From assembly GCA_937891425.1 (NCBI GenBank), contig CALAGD010000093.1, positions 1 through 15,725 on the forward strand: a stretch of 15,725 nt of DNA, in the 5' to 3' direction. The DNA comes from an uncultured Pigmentiphaga sp. Lineage in GTDB: Bacteria; Pseudomonadota; Gammaproteobacteria; Burkholderiales; Burkholderiaceae_B. The notes beneath the pieces are model-generated. The model saw nothing but the letters and a program-made list of their open reading frames with translations, was not told where the DNA came from and searched no databases. A program made the position numbers and the translations under genes. Shown piece by piece: positions 14,570 to 15,725 of this stretch (position 1 is its first letter; the number at the start of each line of letters is the position of its first letter).

Positions 14570-14584
14570 GCTGAATCATTCAGC
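14570..14584. repeat. 15-bp dyad directly after the FAH-family gene
   Basis: GCTGAAT and ATTCAGC flank a single C (14577) in perfect inverted orientation, five bases after the stop codon. It overlaps the left edge of the terminator stem at 14582-14615, so it may be an alternative fold or a binding site. Confidence 0.4.
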
Positions 14585-14615
14585 ATTCCGCGGAGGCGGA
14601 GCTTCGCGGAATGCT
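14582..14615 (+). terminator. Strong terminator hairpin after the FAH-family gene
   Basis: AGCATTCCGCG (14582-14592) pairs perfectly with CGCGGAATGCT (14605-14615). Three further pairs inside (one G-U) leave a six-base loop. The following sequence is T-rich but interrupted (14615 onward). It lies 17 bases after the stop codon, a typical position for an intrinsic terminator. Confidence 0.7.
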
Positions 14616-14673
14616 TGTGTGATTCTCATCGGTTGTCTTGCTTTCTCGCTTTTGGCAGTCTCCATGCCGGCGG

Positions 14674-14793
14674 TGGTTGCTGACCCGGCGCGAACAGGTG
14701 CCCGAAGGGTCGGCAACTGCCAGGGCAGTCGATTACAGCCTCAAGCGCTGGCAGGCACTGACGCGCTATCTGGATGACGGCGATGTGCCGATC
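14674..14793 (+). pseudogene. Remnant of an IS66-family transposase (TnpC)
   Basis: Translating from 14674 gives WLLTRREQVPEGSATARAVD, then YSLKRWQALTRYLDDGDVPI. This is the well-conserved segment that precedes the DNNxxEN motif in IS66 transposases. The match stops at 14793, exactly where DNN should begin; the frame then reads GIH and a stop at 14803. Upstream of about 14674 the similarity fades and there is a stop at 14620, so roughly 40 codons remain of a protein of about 500. It is a dead fragment marking an old insertion and deletion. The break lies eight bases from the end of the neighbouring helicase gene. I saw no IS terminal repeats. Confidence 0.8.
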
Positions 14794-14801
14794 GGAATTC
14801 A

Positions 14802-15725
14802 TTAGATCAATTGAATGCCAAGATGCCGCAGATAGTTGAAGATTGGGTCGTAGAATGCTGGATCGCGCGTCGGATCTTCCGGGTCGCCTTTTGGGACGAC
14901 GATCACCATGCCTTGGCGTGCGCGGGTTAACAATACACGATAGGCGTTTTTCAAATAGGTTTGCCTTTCGGTCTTACGGATACTTTGCCATCGGCTGCCG
15001 ACAAACTGATGGTAGTGCCAGCCATTGGGCCCGATACGCAAGTCAGCGTCCCACACCACGCAAGCCCAATCCAGTTCAAGCCCCTGTACATGGAATTCCG
15101 TGGCGACGCTTTCCAGGTAGTAAGACGAGCGTACGTCGTCCTTCCCATCGAGAAACCAGTGCACCGGGTCCATGGGCGATTTCACGTCAATGGCATGGGG
15201 CTTGAGCCGCTCGGCCTGAGACGATACCACAATGCCATATCGTTCTGAGCCGCGCGCTTGGGACTTCAGCCATTGCTTGGCCGTGTTCAGATCACGTGCT
15301 AGTACGATGGGGTATCTCTGCTCGATCGCTCGCAGAGCATGGCGCGCCTGTTGCACATCTTGGTCCAGCATGTACTTCACAAAAGCGGACACGTGTTCAG
15401 CACGAAATGAACGCATGGACACCGACAAGTGCAAGTCCTCATTGAACACGACATTGGCGGTTCTCTGGAGGGAGGTGATGGCGTCAGTGGCGGCGTATTC
15501 GCTGTCGGCGAGATGGGGCGAAATATGAACCTCCCACCAGGGAAAGTGCTGTTCGATGGCCCGTAGCCATTCGCTGATCCCAGCCTCTCCGGTATTGATC
15601 TCCTGACCACCGCCGACCAAGCATACCACTACCGCCCAGTCAGGATGCCGGTCCATGCAGGAGATCAGAAACTCAGGCTCGGATCGATTGAAATTGGGGC
15701 GCCCTTTCTTCTGAGCCATGAATTT
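14802..15725 (-). CDS. DUF2075/Schlafen-group-3-type helicase, partial (C-terminal part)
   Basis: The C-terminal part of a superfamily-1-like helicase/ATPase with a DUF2075 domain; its 5' end lies beyond the right edge. About 307 codons are visible. Counting from the internal ATG at 15719, VVVCLVGGGQEINTGEAG (30-47) is the motif III region, TEFHVQGLELDWACVVWD (207-224) resembles motif V, and YRVLLTRARQGMVI (260-273) carries the arginine-finger motif VI, followed by the typical DPTRDPAFYDPIFNYL tail. The ATG at 15719 is unlikely to be the real start: the codons before it stay open and KKGRPNFNRSEPEF normally lies mid-protein, after Walker B. Walker A and B are therefore outside the window. Codon use looks less G+C-biased than in the operons to the left, consistent with acquisition. 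Function is uncharacterised; relatives occur in defence-like accessory loci. Confidence 0.85.
   Translation of the reverse strand, partial: KFMAQKKGRPNFNRSEPEFLISCMDRHPDWAVVVCLVGGGQEINTGEAGISEWLRAIEQHFPWWEVHISPHLADSEYAATDAITSLQRTANVVFNEDLHLSVSMRSFRAEHVSAFVKYMLDQDVQQARHALRAIEQRYPIVLARDLNTAKQWLKSQARGSERYGIVVSSQAERLKPHAIDVKSPMDPVHWFLDGKDDVRSSYYLESVATEFHVQGLELDWACVVWDADLRIGPNGWHYHQFVGSRWQSIRKTERQTYLKNAYRVLLTRARQGMVIVVPKGDPEDPTRDPAFYDPIFNYLRHLGIQLI

Overview
The window looks like chromosomal DNA of a betaproteobacterium, most likely of the Alcaligenaceae type (Bordetella/Achromobacter/Pusillimonas-like). The reasons are the generally high G+C by eye, two Bug/TctC-family periplasmic receptors beside CoA-dependent catabolic genes, and strong Shine-Dalgarno sites. 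The genus is an inference from gene content, not from a phylogenetic marker. I saw no rRNA, tRNA or CRISPR array.

Layout. (1) 40-3329 (+): a tightly overlapping livHMGF set, an ABC importer of the branched-chain amino acid (HAAT) class. Its binding protein is not in the window. (2) About 3564-4430 (+): a two-domain GNAT acetyltransferase of the YitH type, ending at a hairpin shared with the convergent operon. (3) 6877-4524 (-): an MmgE/PrpD-family protein followed by a Bug receptor, behind a near-consensus sigma70 promoter. (4) 7117-12280 (+): acyl-CoA dehydrogenase, HMG-CoA-lyase-like enzyme, enoyl-CoA hydratase, CaiB/BaiF CoA-transferase and a second Bug receptor. (5) 13387-12350 (-): a LacI-family repressor. 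(6) 13707-14564 (+): a fumarylacetoacetate-hydrolase-family enzyme followed by a strong terminator. (7) 14674-14793: a remnant of an IS66 transposase, abutting the 3' end of (8) a partial DUF2075/Schlafen-3-type helicase (-) that runs off the right edge.

How it fits together. Operon 4 encodes a complete four-step scission: activate an acid to its CoA ester, dehydrogenate, hydrate, then cleave with an HMG-CoA-lyase-type enzyme. No carboxylase is needed, so the natural substrate would be a branched dicarboxylate; 3-methylglutarate or methylsuccinate are the candidates that fit. Bug receptors usually bind carboxylates, and one sits at the end of each divergent operon. The dehydrogenase appears to use the isovaleryl-CoA-dehydrogenase position for its catalytic base, which agrees with a 3-branched substrate.

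The best regulatory result is a 13-bp LacI-type operator (core GAAACGTTTC) found in identical form at two places. One lies at the predicted transcription start of operon 4, and the other over the -35 region of the lacI-type gene. This predicts a local, autoregulated catabolic switch. A separate 16-bp perfect palindrome sits just upstream of the prpD-bug promoter. The right end (IS66 scar plus DUF2075 helicase) looks like the edge of an accessory region.
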